This document shows, in pieces, positions 26,101 through 37,877 of a stretch of DNA of 64,000 nt (within the stretch, counting starts at the first letter, position 1; each line of letters starts with the position of its first letter). The stretch spans positions 41,218,527-41,282,526 of the forward strand of contig CM049308.1 in NCBI GenBank assembly GCA_026874595.1. Reading direction: 5' to 3'. The notes under the pieces are model-generated. The model ran no database searches. It saw only the letters and a list, made by a program, of their open reading frames with translations, and was not told where the DNA came from. The position numbers were made by a program, and so were the translations under genes. Origin of the DNA: Sipunculus nudus (lineage: Eukaryota > Annelida > Sipuncula > Golfingiida > Sipunculidae).

Positions 26101-29100
26101 GAAAACCTCATTCTGGTGCATTCATTATCATAAATTATGCATGAAGCAAATTAAATGAAAAATCACCAGACACTGAATAGAATTTTGAGGTGAATATTGT
26201 TTCACAGTTTACATAAGTAATCTGTTGGTATTCTGTAAGTAACCTGGCATTGCCAATATTTTGAGAAGACTTGATGCTTTTAGCATCTTCACTCCTGGTG
26301 CTGCCATGCCATATTGCTGCTCCATCCCGTCAGCATATAACAGTGGTTGTTTACATCAGGCTTATTCTTTGCTTCATGCTTGTTATAATTAATTGATCTA
26401 GCACCTATATGAGGGTCTTCACAGGTTGGTGGTCATCATTTTATGGTAATGTATAAAAATTGTATTGAACCCTGACAAATGGGAATAATAATATAGAGTT
26501 GTCTCAATCTTTGAGGAGGTTGCAGGACAAGTTAATGTTCCTTATCCCAGGTTAATTGGCATTCAAGATTATTATACTGAACTAAGTCAACAAATTGGAA
26601 TTTATTGTACTGTTGTGGCAGCTGTATTTTGCCACTGTTTACTGGGTCTGATATTGTTTTATCTTGTGTATTATGTGGTTCACATCTTTCACAGTTTTGT
26701 GTCATATGGTAAGTTACTTATGAGAGGTTTTTCCTTTTCAGTAACTATATGCTGTATTTGAAAATAATCAGCAACTTCTATATTGTTTTTTTCCAACATT
26801 TAATTGATTTAATTTAAATTCAGAACACTTCCAGTTCTGTGCAACATCTCTTTAATCTGTCACATCCACAGTTGGTTCATTGGAAAGTCTCCATTGGAAT
26901 TTACATAACAGTTTTCTGAAAGTATCTTTGAGATTAAATTCAGTGTTACATAATATGTCTGAAAATGAAGGATTTGCTTATATATGTCCTATTGCAATTG
27001 TATGAAAAAAATGCAACTAATTTAAATTTATTAATGAGCAAGGTGTATTTCATTTTAATAAGCACTGAATCAATGAATGTAATTGGTCAGAGCCAAGTCT
27101 CTTGCCCCAGAAACTATTTGTTTTTTTTTACAGAGAACACTTTCAAAGGGCCACTTGGAGGTCCTGAGTATGACCTCAGCACATACCACAGTAAAGATGT
27201 TTTAAGTTTAAAATACTAGATACATAACTGTCCAGTGATTAAACCTGGGATAATCACCTAATTAAATTAATCATAATGGATAGACAGATGTAGCAGGTAT
27301 ATGGTAAAATGTCACAGAAATATTAATCTTGTGAAAATGGCACCGGTGATATCCTAAAATTACTTCAAATTTAAGAATACCTCCCCGCCCCCCCCCCCCC
27401 CCCACCCCAGGATGACTGGGGAATCATACCTTTAGTGGTGATACAAATTTACTCTGATTTCTTGCCCAGCATCTGGCATTCAGTCAAATTTGTTTCATGG
27501 ACCATGTGATTTTTATGAAAGGGAAATTATTGTGAAAAATGTATACAAAAATAAAATTTCTGCTCATTCAACATTCACGTATATGTCACAGTCCAAGTGT
27601 TATTTTTTTTGCATACATATTATTTAAAATAATTAGGGCCCTGCTTGAAATCTTATTTCTTTCACGTGTGATATCTCAACAAGAACATGCTTGATCTTTC
27701 TCAAAAACACAGGGATCATTGGACCTTTGAGGGCCCCATTTCTAATGAATTACAAACCTGTCAAATTCCAAAATGGCCACTAGAGGACAATCGGTGATTT
27801 GTAGAGACCTTGTCTGTTCTTCACATCTGAACAACACCAGGTCTTCATGAGCCTTTCTTACTACAGTTTTCAGGTTACAACCAAATACAGCAATTCTTAC
27901 TTCAGAGCCCTCTGAGGACATTGTCTGGCCACATCTAGTTACTTCATATAATAATGGATATACTCTGTGTGGGTTATTCTAGGGTGGATTGTGAAAATGG
28001 AACCCTCCAAAATAATGAGAAAGTGAAAATTAACCTCGAAAATTTGAAGCCAACCACAGTCCACAGTAATGGCCTAAAATTTCTTGCTCTCTTTAATTCA
28101 TTTCCAATATTACTGATCATACTACTTACAATGTATTAAACTTTCTACAGGTCTAACCATTGGCTCATTTTGCAAACATTGTTAATTTGTAAACATGTAC
28201 CAGGAAGTCAGGATGGAATTTAATAGACGAGGGGATCAAGACAATGCAACGCATTCCTAATGTTGATGGGTATAAACACTTGCATACTGGGGGCTACATG
28301 TGTACACGAGCAAATTTCTAAATGTTGTAATATACAGGAGTTCATCTGGGACCATATATACCTGTGCCATTTTCACTTGTAGAATTACGCTATGTCATTA
28401 TTACCTGTACCACATTGGTCCAAGATTGACAAGTGGTCATGAGCTTATCCACACAAGGCCTTTAATTTACTGCATGATTTAACCAGCCTTAGCAGGATGT
28501 TGGCGGGATATCAATTCCTGGTACACCATTGACTGATATAAATCTGTTTGTAGAGGATTACTATGGAGATGATTACTTTGGAATAAGAAGAATAAAGAAA
28601 AAAAATACATTGGAAGGTATTGCATACAGTGAGCTTACACCAGCTGGAACAGCTATGCAAAAGCCTGGCTGAGAAGCACCTTTGCAGACTAAAATATAAA
28701 GAAGCAAAATTGCTGAAAGCACAAAAATTGATGTATTTTGGGTCTTTAATACTAACCAGCCAAGAAAGTAAAGGCCACATGCAGGTTCCCATGGTGACGG
28801 TATAAACCTCCCTGCAGTGAGTTAAGGAGATATAGCCTGGTCCCCTGCTCAAATCTGACCGGGCCCTTTACTGTTCTCTGTAAATTTCCCTGGTTTCTAG
28901 GTGAACATTTACTGTAATCCACCTGTAGATTTACTTTATACCTGAAGAGTTTGAAACCAGTCTTAATTATAATTATATTAGATGGGGTAATGCTTGTCTT
29001 CACTCAAAAATAGTATTTTGGTCAGAGAACTTGAGCAGAGAACCAAATGTGGGGTGATAACACTAATAATAATAATAAAGGCTTCGTAGATCATGTCGTG

Positions 29101-30160
29101 AATAGCACATAATTCTGGTATGGACCATTGTATCATACACCCACATATGGGTCATTGATAGAGGGTAAGCTTTTTAAATTGTCTCTTGAAATATATGTCA
29201 AATATAAATCAAGAGTCTGTATAACACAGCATAGAGCTGCAAATAGAATTGTGAGAATGCCTTGTTTAAAATAAATAAATGCGTTTTAGAGGCACACATA
29301 TTGTGTGTACAGGTAAAATAGAATTAAATTTTTGGTAAGCTTCTTTTTCTTGTTACATTTGTGCAGCTGATATAGGTTTATATTTAATTCCTCTGCTTTG
29401 CTTGTCTATCAAGAATAATTGAAAATCACCCCTTTTCACCCCTATTTGAACAAAATTTGTATAATTATAAAAACTATTTCTTTATTTCCTAAAAAAGAAA
29501 CTCTTTATATTCTTGCCTGACTTTTACCCACCTTATTTTATTATGATCATGTTTTCCGGGTAACCTGCATTCTTGTTTGGAAGCAGGGCTCCACATTAAT
29601 GGTTAACTGTCTGCCCTGGCCAAGTAAATTTTCCAGAAAATGGCTGTAGGGCAACCAAAAGTGGGCTCCTTCTTGCCCAACCGGGCAAGTTGGTCAAACA
29701 TAAGGTCCACCACAAAGCCCTGAATAAGTTAGCCATTATCATTCTTGGAGAAATGAAATCATATTGTAAGTGTTATACCTCTATCTTCAATTACCTGCAT
29801 GTTTATCTGTGCAAATGCTAAATGGCAATATTATTATTAACAAAATATACATTGGAACATGTTTATTGTTACAAATAATCATGTGGAACACACATTTTGT
29901 GTATGCGGCTGTGATCAATGATTTTTGTAGGACAAGTAAAAATTCATATAGGGTAAGTAAAAGCTTAATATTACTTGCCTTTCAAAGTTAATGGGGAGCC
30001 TTTGGAAGACCACCATAGCTTACAGAAAAAGAAAACCATCAAGTCAAGTTGTACGTGCAAGTGGCACATGGTCATTTAATACATGATCACCTTACTATTG
30101 GTGATTCTGCATCAGCTTCAACAAAGGGCATGTATTTAAGGTATGGTTTATGTACTGTAG
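20113..30160. other. 10-kb NCX intron
   Basis: Apart from the family B repeat at 22205-23560, several poly-C tracts (about 23049, 25541, 27383), an (AT)n run near 24640 and low-complexity AT stretches, no gene or exon is supported. The short frames here have no conserved motif. Confidence 0.5.
22205..23560 (+). mobile_element. Family B repeat, full length
   Basis: The start is TTTTTAGCTCAGCTGACTAT with AGTCATCTGAGCTATAG, then the CGTCCGTCCGGCTGTCC and TTAACAGGGCACG blocks. The end is TTCAGCTGGGTGCCGTGA, then the CCCATGGG palindrome and TCCCTTGTTT. Unlike the 7-kb copy, its interior lacks the 330-bp tandem units and the GGCGCC site. AGCTCAG...CTGAGCT at the 5' end can form a hairpin. Confidence 0.65.
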
Positions 30161-30283
30161 GTGAAGATAATGATGATGATGATGGAGAGGACAGTGAGGA
30201 GAAGCTGCCATCTTGTATGGATTACGTCATGCACTTTCTCACCATCTTCTGGAAAGTGCTCTTTGCCTTTGTGCCCCCTACAG
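30161..30283 (+). CDS. SLC8A: NCX exon: acidic segment and pre-TM6 helix
   Basis: This 123-nt exon, phase 1-1, encodes GEDNDDDDGEDSEEKLPSCM, then DYVMHFLTIFWKVLFAFVPPT. Mammalian NCX has GEDDDDDECGEEKLPSCFDY followed by VMHFLTVFWKVLFAFVPPT, so identity is high. The acceptor is TGTACTGTAG|GT and the donor ACAG|GTGAGG. The acidic run is encoded by GAT repeats. The following intron leads either to exon A (30931) or exon B (32434), both of which begin with AC to complete an aspartate codon, giving PPTDY. Confidence 0.96.
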
Positions 30284-30930
30284 GTGAGGAGAAAGTAAAA
30301 ATTCCACAGGATTTTATCTTCATCATTATACACAGAATCTTCACCATTCTGGACAAAGCTTACATCATTATGGATAATGTCCTTGTCATTATCAAAGGTG
30401 TTTAGTCCTCATTATAATGAAATATTTGTTCATAATTATAGATAAAAAGTCTGTATCATGATGAATGAAGTCTCCATCATCATGGATAAATTCTATGATG
30501 ATTATGGATATTGATTATGGTGTTCTTCATTTCATTAATTGACTTTTACCAACCTTTGTCAGAATCAGTTTTATATCTAGAGATTAATTACTTTAATTTA
30601 ATACACACAATTTTCCTCAGGCAAATCATGAAATTGTCATGTCATATTTTAAATAATATAGTGGTATTGCCTTATTTCCAGCTTTAATGATGTATGATGT
30701 GAATCTTTTCAGTATTGTGAAGAAATGAAGACCATCCAGTGTAATAAAATTGTGTTTTTTTTTCAGTTTTTTTTTAAGTTAATGTTTTTGTTAGTTTATT
30801 TTCAGATGTTCATATGTTTAAAATGTTTGAAAAAATATAACAATTGATTTTATTGAGTGTGGAAAATAATAAAAGTAGATAGATTGTCCAAGATGGAGAA
30901 TAACCTTCAAAATAAATATATCCTTTGTAG

Positions 30931-31089
30931 ACTATGGAGGGGGCTGGTTTGCCTTTTGGAGTTCAATCCTTGCCATTGGAATACTGACTGCATTAATTGG
31001 TGACCTTGCCAGTGCATTTGGATGCACAGTTGGCCTTCTTGATGCTGTCACAGCAGTGTCATTTGTGGCTCTTGGCACCAGTGTGCCCG
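30931..31089 (+). CDS. SLC8A: NCX alternative exon A: TM6 to start of TM7 (alpha-2 repeat)
   Basis: This 159-nt exon, phase 1-1, starts with DYGGGWFAFWSSILAIG and continues LTALIGDLASAFGCTVG, LLDAVTAVSFVALGTSVP. It covers TM6 and the first half of TM7 including GTSVP of the alpha-2 ion-coordinating repeat; the aspartate that follows GTSVP is supplied by the terminal exon. It aligns without gaps to exon B (41 of 52 complete codons encode the same residue, 22 of those with silent differences), so both have been kept under protein-level selection. The acceptor is ATCCTTTGTAG|AC. The donor is CCCG|GTTGGT, weak beside exon B's GTAAGT. Differences from B cluster in TM6 (W to G, A to F, C to A, M to W, V to S) and at L for Q in GLLDAV. 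The TM numbering follows the 10-TM model and is approximate. Confidence 0.88.
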
Positions 31090-32433
31090 GTTGGTTTATG
31101 CTGGCTCTGCATGTTACATACCTGTGTATTTCTTTGAAGACCATTTGCCTCTAGCAAAAATATAAATTGTTCTATGGTGCCTGGGACAAAAAAAATTGGA
31201 CTGAGCTGGAAATTTTTTTCTGTCTTCCTCTTCTTAAATTTACAAATTGATACAAAATATTAGAATTATGCCAGCCCGCCTGAAGAATATATAAAATATT
31301 CCTAATTCTTTTTTAACTGTGCATATAAACAAAACAAAGTTTAGTCCTTTAATTGTCCACAACTTTCTTAATATTTTTAAGGTGGCAAAACTGGCAATAC
31401 ATGAAAATATCTCAAAAGCCTTCTTTTTTTCTCTATCAGGTTTCTATCTTATTGAAAAATGAAATTTTAATTTTTTTTATTGACTAAAAATTTAAAATTG
31501 AATTTTGAAGGTAGATAGAAACATGATAGGGGAAGAGCAAGTGATATGAAAAGTTTAAAAATATGCATACCATCAGAACACTGTACCAGATTTAAAATGA
31601 AGTATACTTTATGGGGTCTGTAATGAATTTAAAACAACTTTTGAAATGATTTCAGATTAAGGGATTTAGCCTATTTTGCTACCTTAAAGGGATTGAGGTA
31701 AGAGCACCAAATAGCAACATTTTCAAGAACATGGTGCTGATCACTTCCTAAAGGCAAACAAAATTCTCCTAACAAAAATACATTCCTATAAAAAAAAAAG
31801 AAAAATCATAGAACAGTTATTTTAATTTTTGGTGTGGCTTTAATATGTCTGTTCTCAGAAACTTTCCTTTGTAGAATCAAATGTAGTGGAGAACCTGGAT
31901 TACAGTTCTTTGCAGAAAGTCTAAGCTTCTCTGATTGTGGATTGGATGGTGGAGCTTGTTCTCTTTGGCTCTGGAGTTTTAAAAGTTTTTTACATCATCA
32001 TGTTAACAGTGTGAGGGATTATATTTATTTCCATTCATCATATATGTTTATTCAGACATCAGAGAAAGTAGCATGCTTTAATACATGAAATCCCCATGTA
32101 TCTGTTTTAAAATGCACCCTAAAAGTTTATAAAATTTCAGGAAAGATTGGTTGTCTTTTGAATATTCTGATTGGTTTAATTTGATGGATTTGAAAAAAAG
32201 AATTATAACCAACAATGTGCTCACAATATAAAATCAATAAACTGTTTTCACTATATGGTAACTGGCACATATGTAAACAGTATAACTATCCATTGAAAAT
32301 GAAAAACTTGAAAGCTTGCAATCTTCTCTGATTTCCTAGTTAAACTGCAGAGGGATTTAGTTTTTGCTTATGGTTTGCATGCCATTAGTAGTAATTTCCC
32401 TTGTGAAGGTGCTCTGGTATCTGGTTCTTTCAG
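31090..32433. other. Short intron between the two alternative NCX exons
   Basis: 1,344 bp, AT-rich, with no repeat family recognised and no third copy of the exon. It is large enough that steric hindrance alone would not enforce exclusive choice of A or B. Confidence 0.6.
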
Positions 32434-32592
32434 ACTACTGGGGTGGATGGGCATGTTTCATGGTGTCCATCATTATGATTGGTGTCTTGACTGCCCTGAT
32501 TGGAGACTTGGCATCAAGTTTTGGTTGTACAGTTGGCTTGCAAGATGCTGTCACTGCCATTTCATTTGTGGCTCTGGGTACCAGCGTGCCAG
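32434..32592 (+). CDS. SLC8A: NCX alternative exon B: TM6 to start of TM7 (alpha-2 repeat)
   Basis: It has the same length (159 nt) and phase (1-1) as exon A. It encodes DYWGGWACFMVSIIMIGV, LTALIGDLASSFGCTVGLQD, AVTAISFVALGTSVP. This is the closer match to vertebrate NCX1 (EYWNGWACFIVSILMIG... GLKDSVTAVVFVALGTSVP), so B is probably the ancestral-type exon and A the diverged duplicate. The acceptor is GGTTCTTTCAG|AC and the donor CCAG|GTAAGT, both strong. Including both A and B would keep frame but duplicate TM6 and half of TM7, so mutually exclusive use is inferred. A 42-bp tandem repeat begins about 70 bp downstream. Confidence 0.95.
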
Positions 32593-32659
32593 GTAAGTAT
32601 TCCTGTTGGGAGCTTGTCCTCTCCAGCACCCTGATGATCCTGTCATGTGATAGCTGATA

Positions 32660-33035
32660 TGGCCTACAATGAGTCATGACACTAGTCATGCTGAAACTGC
32701 ACTACAGAGTCATTCATACACACTATTCATGCCGAAAACTGCACTGCAAAGTCATTCATACACACTAGTCATGCTGAAAACTGGACTGCAAAGTTATTTA
32801 TACACAGTAGTTATGCTGCAAGATGCACTGCAAAGTCATTCATACACACTTGTCATACTGAAACCACACTAAAAGTCATTCATACTTACTGATCATGCTG
32901 AAAAGTGCACTGCAAAGTCATTCATACACACTAATAGTATTGAAAACTGCACTGCAAAGTCATTCATACACACTAGTCATTATGAAAACTGCACTGCAAA
33001 GTCATTCATACACACTAGTCATGCTGAAATGTAAT
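32660..33035. repeat. 42-bp tandem repeat just after exon B
   Basis: About eight to nine units of AAAGTCATTCATACACACTA plus GTCATGCTGAAAACTGCACTG, with cores at 32711 and 32753 (42 bp apart) and some shortened copies. It begins within 100 bp of the exon B donor. Confidence 0.9.
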
Positions 33036-33661
33036 TCATACTATTGCAACAATATTGGCTGTAATCTTTAAATACAGCTATGGATTAGAAATTAACCCAA
33101 AAGTAACTTGACATGTTAATGTACAAACCAATGCATACATTCCATCTCTGTGGTGTCCAGCATAATTTTCTGTGACTGACATGAAATAGCTGTCAATCAC
33201 ATGACCCTCAAGAAACATGCTTTTCAGAAATTCATCAGATATACAGGGATATTTACCATTATGCTGAGTTACAAAGGAATCTTCTTTTGCAAATGTTGGG
33301 TATTGTTTGAAAGTAAACAAATAGATGATTGGTCTGCTTAATTCTAACAGACACATTACTTGTAAGTACTGATGAGCTGTCAAAATGACTTCAGGACTGT
33401 CTTGTATCAAAACCACCAGTGTGTTTTGTTCATATTTAGCATAAATATTCCTCTATATAGTTGTTATGTACGGGCCAGAATTTGGATCAGTATAACTTAA
33501 TTTGTAAAATTTATGGACTGGAACTTAGGTACCTTATCAGAATAGCAAGAAATATATTTTGATACTTAACATGGTAACTGTTGAAGCTATACACTTTTTT
33601 TCAAGGATATAACTATTTTTAATCAAGATTTAATTGTATCCTGTGATTTTGTATATTTGTT

Positions 33662-34490
33662 TCTGCAAAAACAAAGTTTTGCGGATACTATGTTTTTGAC
33701 CAGGTTCGCCGCCGCCTGTTCGTTTCCATATTTTTCCAAAACTTACACCAGTTATCGGGTCACTTGTGAACTGGTGCCTCACCATTGGGTGTTGACCTCT
33801 GACCTTTCCTCTCTCCAGTGCATCCATCTGTGTGTCTGTTTTGACACATAAACCCACATATCTTCAGACTCGTTTGACCGATCATATAAAAAAATAAAGC
33901 TAGCCCTTGGATAGCTTAATAAAATACACAAAAATGGTGGCGCGAGCTGCAGCCATTTTTGCGCAGCATCCATCTGTTCGTCTGCCTTGGGTTAAATCCC
34001 TCATATCTCTGCAGTGGTTTGACTAATTCACCTGAAATTTGGCATGAGTATACATTCTGGATTGCTTTCTTGATTTTATGATAGGTGGCAGCACCTACAT
34101 CCATGTTCATGCTGCAGATATCCAAGATCATATCTACGGACTGGTTTGAGATATCTTCCTGAAAGTTTGCATGTATTTAGATCTCATGCTGCCACATGCA
34201 ACAGTTTTTGCACAGCGTCCATCTGTTTGTCTGCTGTGATGTAAATCACTCATATCTCGGCAGTAGTCTGACTTATCCACCTGGAATTTGGCTTGTGTAT
34301 ACATCTTGGATAGTTTCTCTTTCAATACAGGTGACACCACCTACAATCATATTTACGTGGCAGACATCCAAGCTAATATGTAACACATCTCACTCTATTT
34401 TCCCTTGCCACTTAATCCATGCCTCACTTCACCCATCCTACTCTGATTGGGTGGATTAAGGTAGTCACTTGTCGACTACCCGTATTCTAG
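33662..34490 (+). mobile_element. Family A Helitron-like element, copy 1
   Basis: The 5' end is TCTGCAAAAACAAAG, and the inverted copy starts TCGGCAAAAACAAAG, so TC is shared as in Helitrons. The body carries ATCGGGTCACTTGTGAACTGG, GTTGACCTCTGACCTTTCCT and two to three diverged 277-type monomers. The 3' end has a 7-bp stem GGTAGTC (34460-34466) with GACTACC (34474-34480), then CGTATT, CTAG (34487-34490) and a T flank. No coding capacity is seen. Confidence 0.6.
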
Positions 34491-35686
34491 TTTTGAATTA
34501 TAAATTTGTTAAAATTATTTAAATACACATATTAGTAGCACAACATGGCATCTTCTGGATTACTCCTTGAATTACTTTTTCAAGAAAAGTTTCATACATT
34601 GGAGTGGAACCAGTTTTACAATCATGAAAATACAGTTCATACAATATCAATAATTACATTACAACTGGTGTATACTGCTGTGTCTGTGTGTGAAGGGGTG
34701 CGATACCAGAATAACTGTACACCTCTGATAGCAGGGTGCTAGGCAAGTGATGCATTACTTATGCCCCTCCCCCCCCCCAAAAAAAAAAAAAAAAATTCAA
34801 TAACTATAGCCCAGTTGTTGAGCTTTATTTTCAAATTTTTAAATTTTAACAGATTAAATCCTTATGTAGACATACTGTGAATACTACAGAGAATACAGAA
34901 AAATATGTGCCAATGGTCAAAATTTAAGGGTACTGATTTTACATTTATGCTGATAACTTAAAACAAGTGGTCCATGGCCCATGATGCTCAGCTGAATTCA
35001 AGGCACCTTGTACAAAGGGTAAAATGACTCCCAGAGTGCTCAAAATCACGCATTTAGCCAATAGACTATACAGTGACCTTATTCTAGATACAGCTGCTGC
35101 AATTTGTGCCCATCTGACTAATAATGTTCTTTCACACAGCTTGCAGAAAATAGGTCACAGTGACATTATTTAAGGTTTCCTAGGAGATTTTTTTTTATCA
35201 ACTTCAATCCCTATGGCCCTCATTTGTGAGGATTGTAGGCCAAATGGATTCAATTTGTGCCATATCTGACTCACTGGATGCTTAAGAATCGTGTTTTTGG
35301 TCCATAATTCACAAAATACAGGTCACCATGACCTAATTTCAGGTTTCAAAGAGATTTGCCTAGAAACTCAATAGTTATACAGTTAGAAGTTTCTAGGTCT
35401 ACAAGTTATGTTTTGTGCCCTATAAACAGCCAGACCACTTCCTTTGCAGTTAAAATATTGCAAAAATAGAGAATAACAAGTGACCCAGGGGTCATGATGC
35501 TCAGCTGAGTAGGAAGACATTCACAAAAGAAATGTTATGATCTGAATGCCAAACTTTTTAGGTAGTATCTCCATTCAACTGAAGCAAAGCTCGAAGGATA
35601 TGGATAACAGAGCCCTAATTTCAGGTTTCCAAGGAGAAGCTCCCTCTATGTCAAGTTAGAAGATTCTAGATGCAATGGTTACAATG
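34100..35686 (+). repeat. Segmental duplication unit 1 (direct)
   Basis: Nearly identical to 36290-37877 (offset 2,193 bp) and, reversed, to much of 38900-40345. It contains the end of family A copy 1, a unique-looking segment starting CAACATGGCATCTTCTGGAT, a C10/A15-type homopolymer (34769-34795) and minus-oriented family B termini (GCCCATGATGCTCAGCTGAA; GGGGTCATGATGCTCAGCTG). Confidence 0.85.
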
Positions 35687-36289
35687 CGTATAGATCCTGG
35701 ATAGCTTTCTTGATTTTATGCCAGGTGGCGCCACCTACATTCACATTCACACTGCAGACATCCTTGCTTATACCTCAGACTGGTTTGACGTATCTTCCTA
35801 AAAATTTGCATGTGTTAAGATCTCACATACTCTTTATAATACAAGAAACTGGCGGCGCCACTTGCAACCATTTTTGCACAGCGTCGATTAGTTTCTTTGA
35901 CTTGGGTTAAAATCACTCATATCTCAGCGGTGGTTTGACTTATTCACCTGAAATTAGGCATGCACATACATCCTAGATAGCTTTCTTGATTTTATGACAG
36001 GTGGCGCCACCTACATTCACGTTCACACTGCAGACATCCATGCTTATATCTCGGGACTGTTTTGACGATCTTCCTGAAATTTTGCATGTGTTAAGATCTC
36101 ACATAGCTCTTTATCATACAAGAAACTGGTGGTGCCACCTGCAACCATTTTTGCACAGCATCCATCAGTTCATTTTACTTAGGGTAAAATCACTCATATC
36201 TCAGCAGTGGTTCGACTTTTTCACCTGAAATTTGGCATGCATATACATCCTGGAGAGCTTTCTTGATTTTATGATAGGTGGCAGCACCT
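35687..36289. repeat. Family A monomers at duplication junction
   Basis: Two monomers with CAGGTGGCGCCACCTACATT at about 35722 and 35999, 277 bp apart, and a GGCGGCGCCAC site between. At 35687 the sequence departs from duplication unit 2 (copy 1 continues GCGTATAG, copy 2 continues TTGTGCCC), marking the breakpoint. Confidence 0.75.
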
Positions 36290-37877
36290 ACATCCATGTT
36301 CATGTTGCAGATATCCATGATCATATCTCCGGACTGGTTTGACATATCTTCCTGAAAGTTTGCATGTATTTAGATCTCATGCCGCCACATGCAACAATTT
36401 TTGCACAGCGTCCATCTGTTTGTCTGCTGTGATGTAAATCACTCATATCTCGGCAGTAGTCTGACTTATCCACCTGGAATTTGGCTTGTGTATACATCTT
36501 GGATAGTTTCTCTTTCAATACAGGTGACACCGCCTACAATCATGTTTACGTGGCAGACATCCAAGCTAATATGTAACACATCTCACTCTATTTTCCCTTG
36601 CCACTCAATCCATGCCTCACTTCACCCATCCTACTCTGATTGGGCGGATTAAGGTAGTCACTTGTCGACTACCAGTATTCAAGTTTTGAATTATAAATTT
36701 GTTAAAATTATTTAAATACACATATTAGTAGCACAACATGGCATCTTCTGGATTACTCCTTGAATTACTTTTTCAAGAAAAGTTTCATACATTGGAGTGG
36801 AACCAGTTTTACAATCATGAAAATACAGTTCATACAATATCAATAATTACATTACAACTGGTGTATACTGCTGTGTCTGTGTGTGAAGGGGTGTGATACC
36901 AGAATAACTGTACACCTCTGATAGCAGGGTGCTAGGCAAGTGATGCATTACTTATGCCCCTCCCCCCCCCAAAAAAAAAAAAAAAATTCAATAACTATAG
37001 CCCAGTTGTTGAGCTTTATTTTCAAATTTTTAAATTTTAACAGATTAAATCCTTATGTAGACATACTGTGAATACTACAGAGAATACAGAAAAATATGTG
37101 CCAATGGTCAAAATTTAAGGGTACTGATTTTACATTTATGCTGATAACTTAAAACAAGTTGTCCATGGCCCATGATGCTCAGCTGAATTCAAGGCACCTT
37201 GTACAAAGGGTAAAATGACTCCCAGAGTGCTCAAAATCACGCATTTAGCCAATAGACTATACAGTAACCTTATTCTAGATACAGCTGCTGCAATTTGTGC
37301 CCATCTGACTAATAATGTTCTTTCACACAGCTTGCAGAAAATAGGTCACAGTGACATTATTTAAGGTTTCCTAGGAGATTTTTTTTTATCAACTTCAATC
37401 CCTATGGCCCTCATTTATGAGGATTGTAGGCCAAATGGATTCAATTTGTGCCATATCTGACTCACTGGATGCTTAAAAATCGTGTTTTTGGTCCATAATT
37501 CACAAAATACAGGTTACCATGCCCTAATTTCAGGTTTCAAAGAGATTTGCCTAGAAACTCAATAGTTATACAGTTAGAAGTTTCTAGGTCTACAAGTTAT
37601 GTTTTGTGCCCTATAAACAGCCAGACCACTTCCTTTGCAGTTAAAATATTGCAAAAATAGAGAATAACAAGTGACCCAGGGGTCATGATGCTCAGCTGAG
37701 TAGGAAGACATTCACAAAAGAAATGTTATGATCTGAATGCCAAACTTTTTAGGTAGTATCTCCATTCAACTGAAGCAAAGCTCGAAGGATATGGATAACA
37801 GAGCCATAATTTCAGGTTTCCAAGGAGAAGCTCCCTCTATGTCAAGTTAGAAGATTCTAGATGCAATGGTTACAATT
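36290..37877 (+). repeat. Segmental duplication unit 2; left arm of long inverted repeat
   Basis: Direct copy of 34100-35686 with scattered single-base differences. Its first approximately 1.44 kb (36290-37731) is the reverse complement of 38900-40345, so it can pair with it as an intronic hairpin. The family A 3' end in this copy has CAAG in place of CTAG. Confidence 0.9.

Noticed and set aside
28620-28805. 61-codon frame with a helical LEQLCKSLAEKHLCRLKYKEAK look
   Set aside because: No splice-compatible context with NCX phase and no family resemblance; likely chance in intron.
30931-31089. Exon A as a processed or dead exon copy
   Set aside because: No frame lesion, intact splice dinucleotides, and silent changes outnumber replacements, so it looks selected; kept as an alternative exon.
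34545-34742. 65-codon frame starting MASSGLLLEL, also in the other two duplicated copies
   Set aside because: Present three times only because the whole block is duplicated; differences include amino-acid changes, and no family is recognised.
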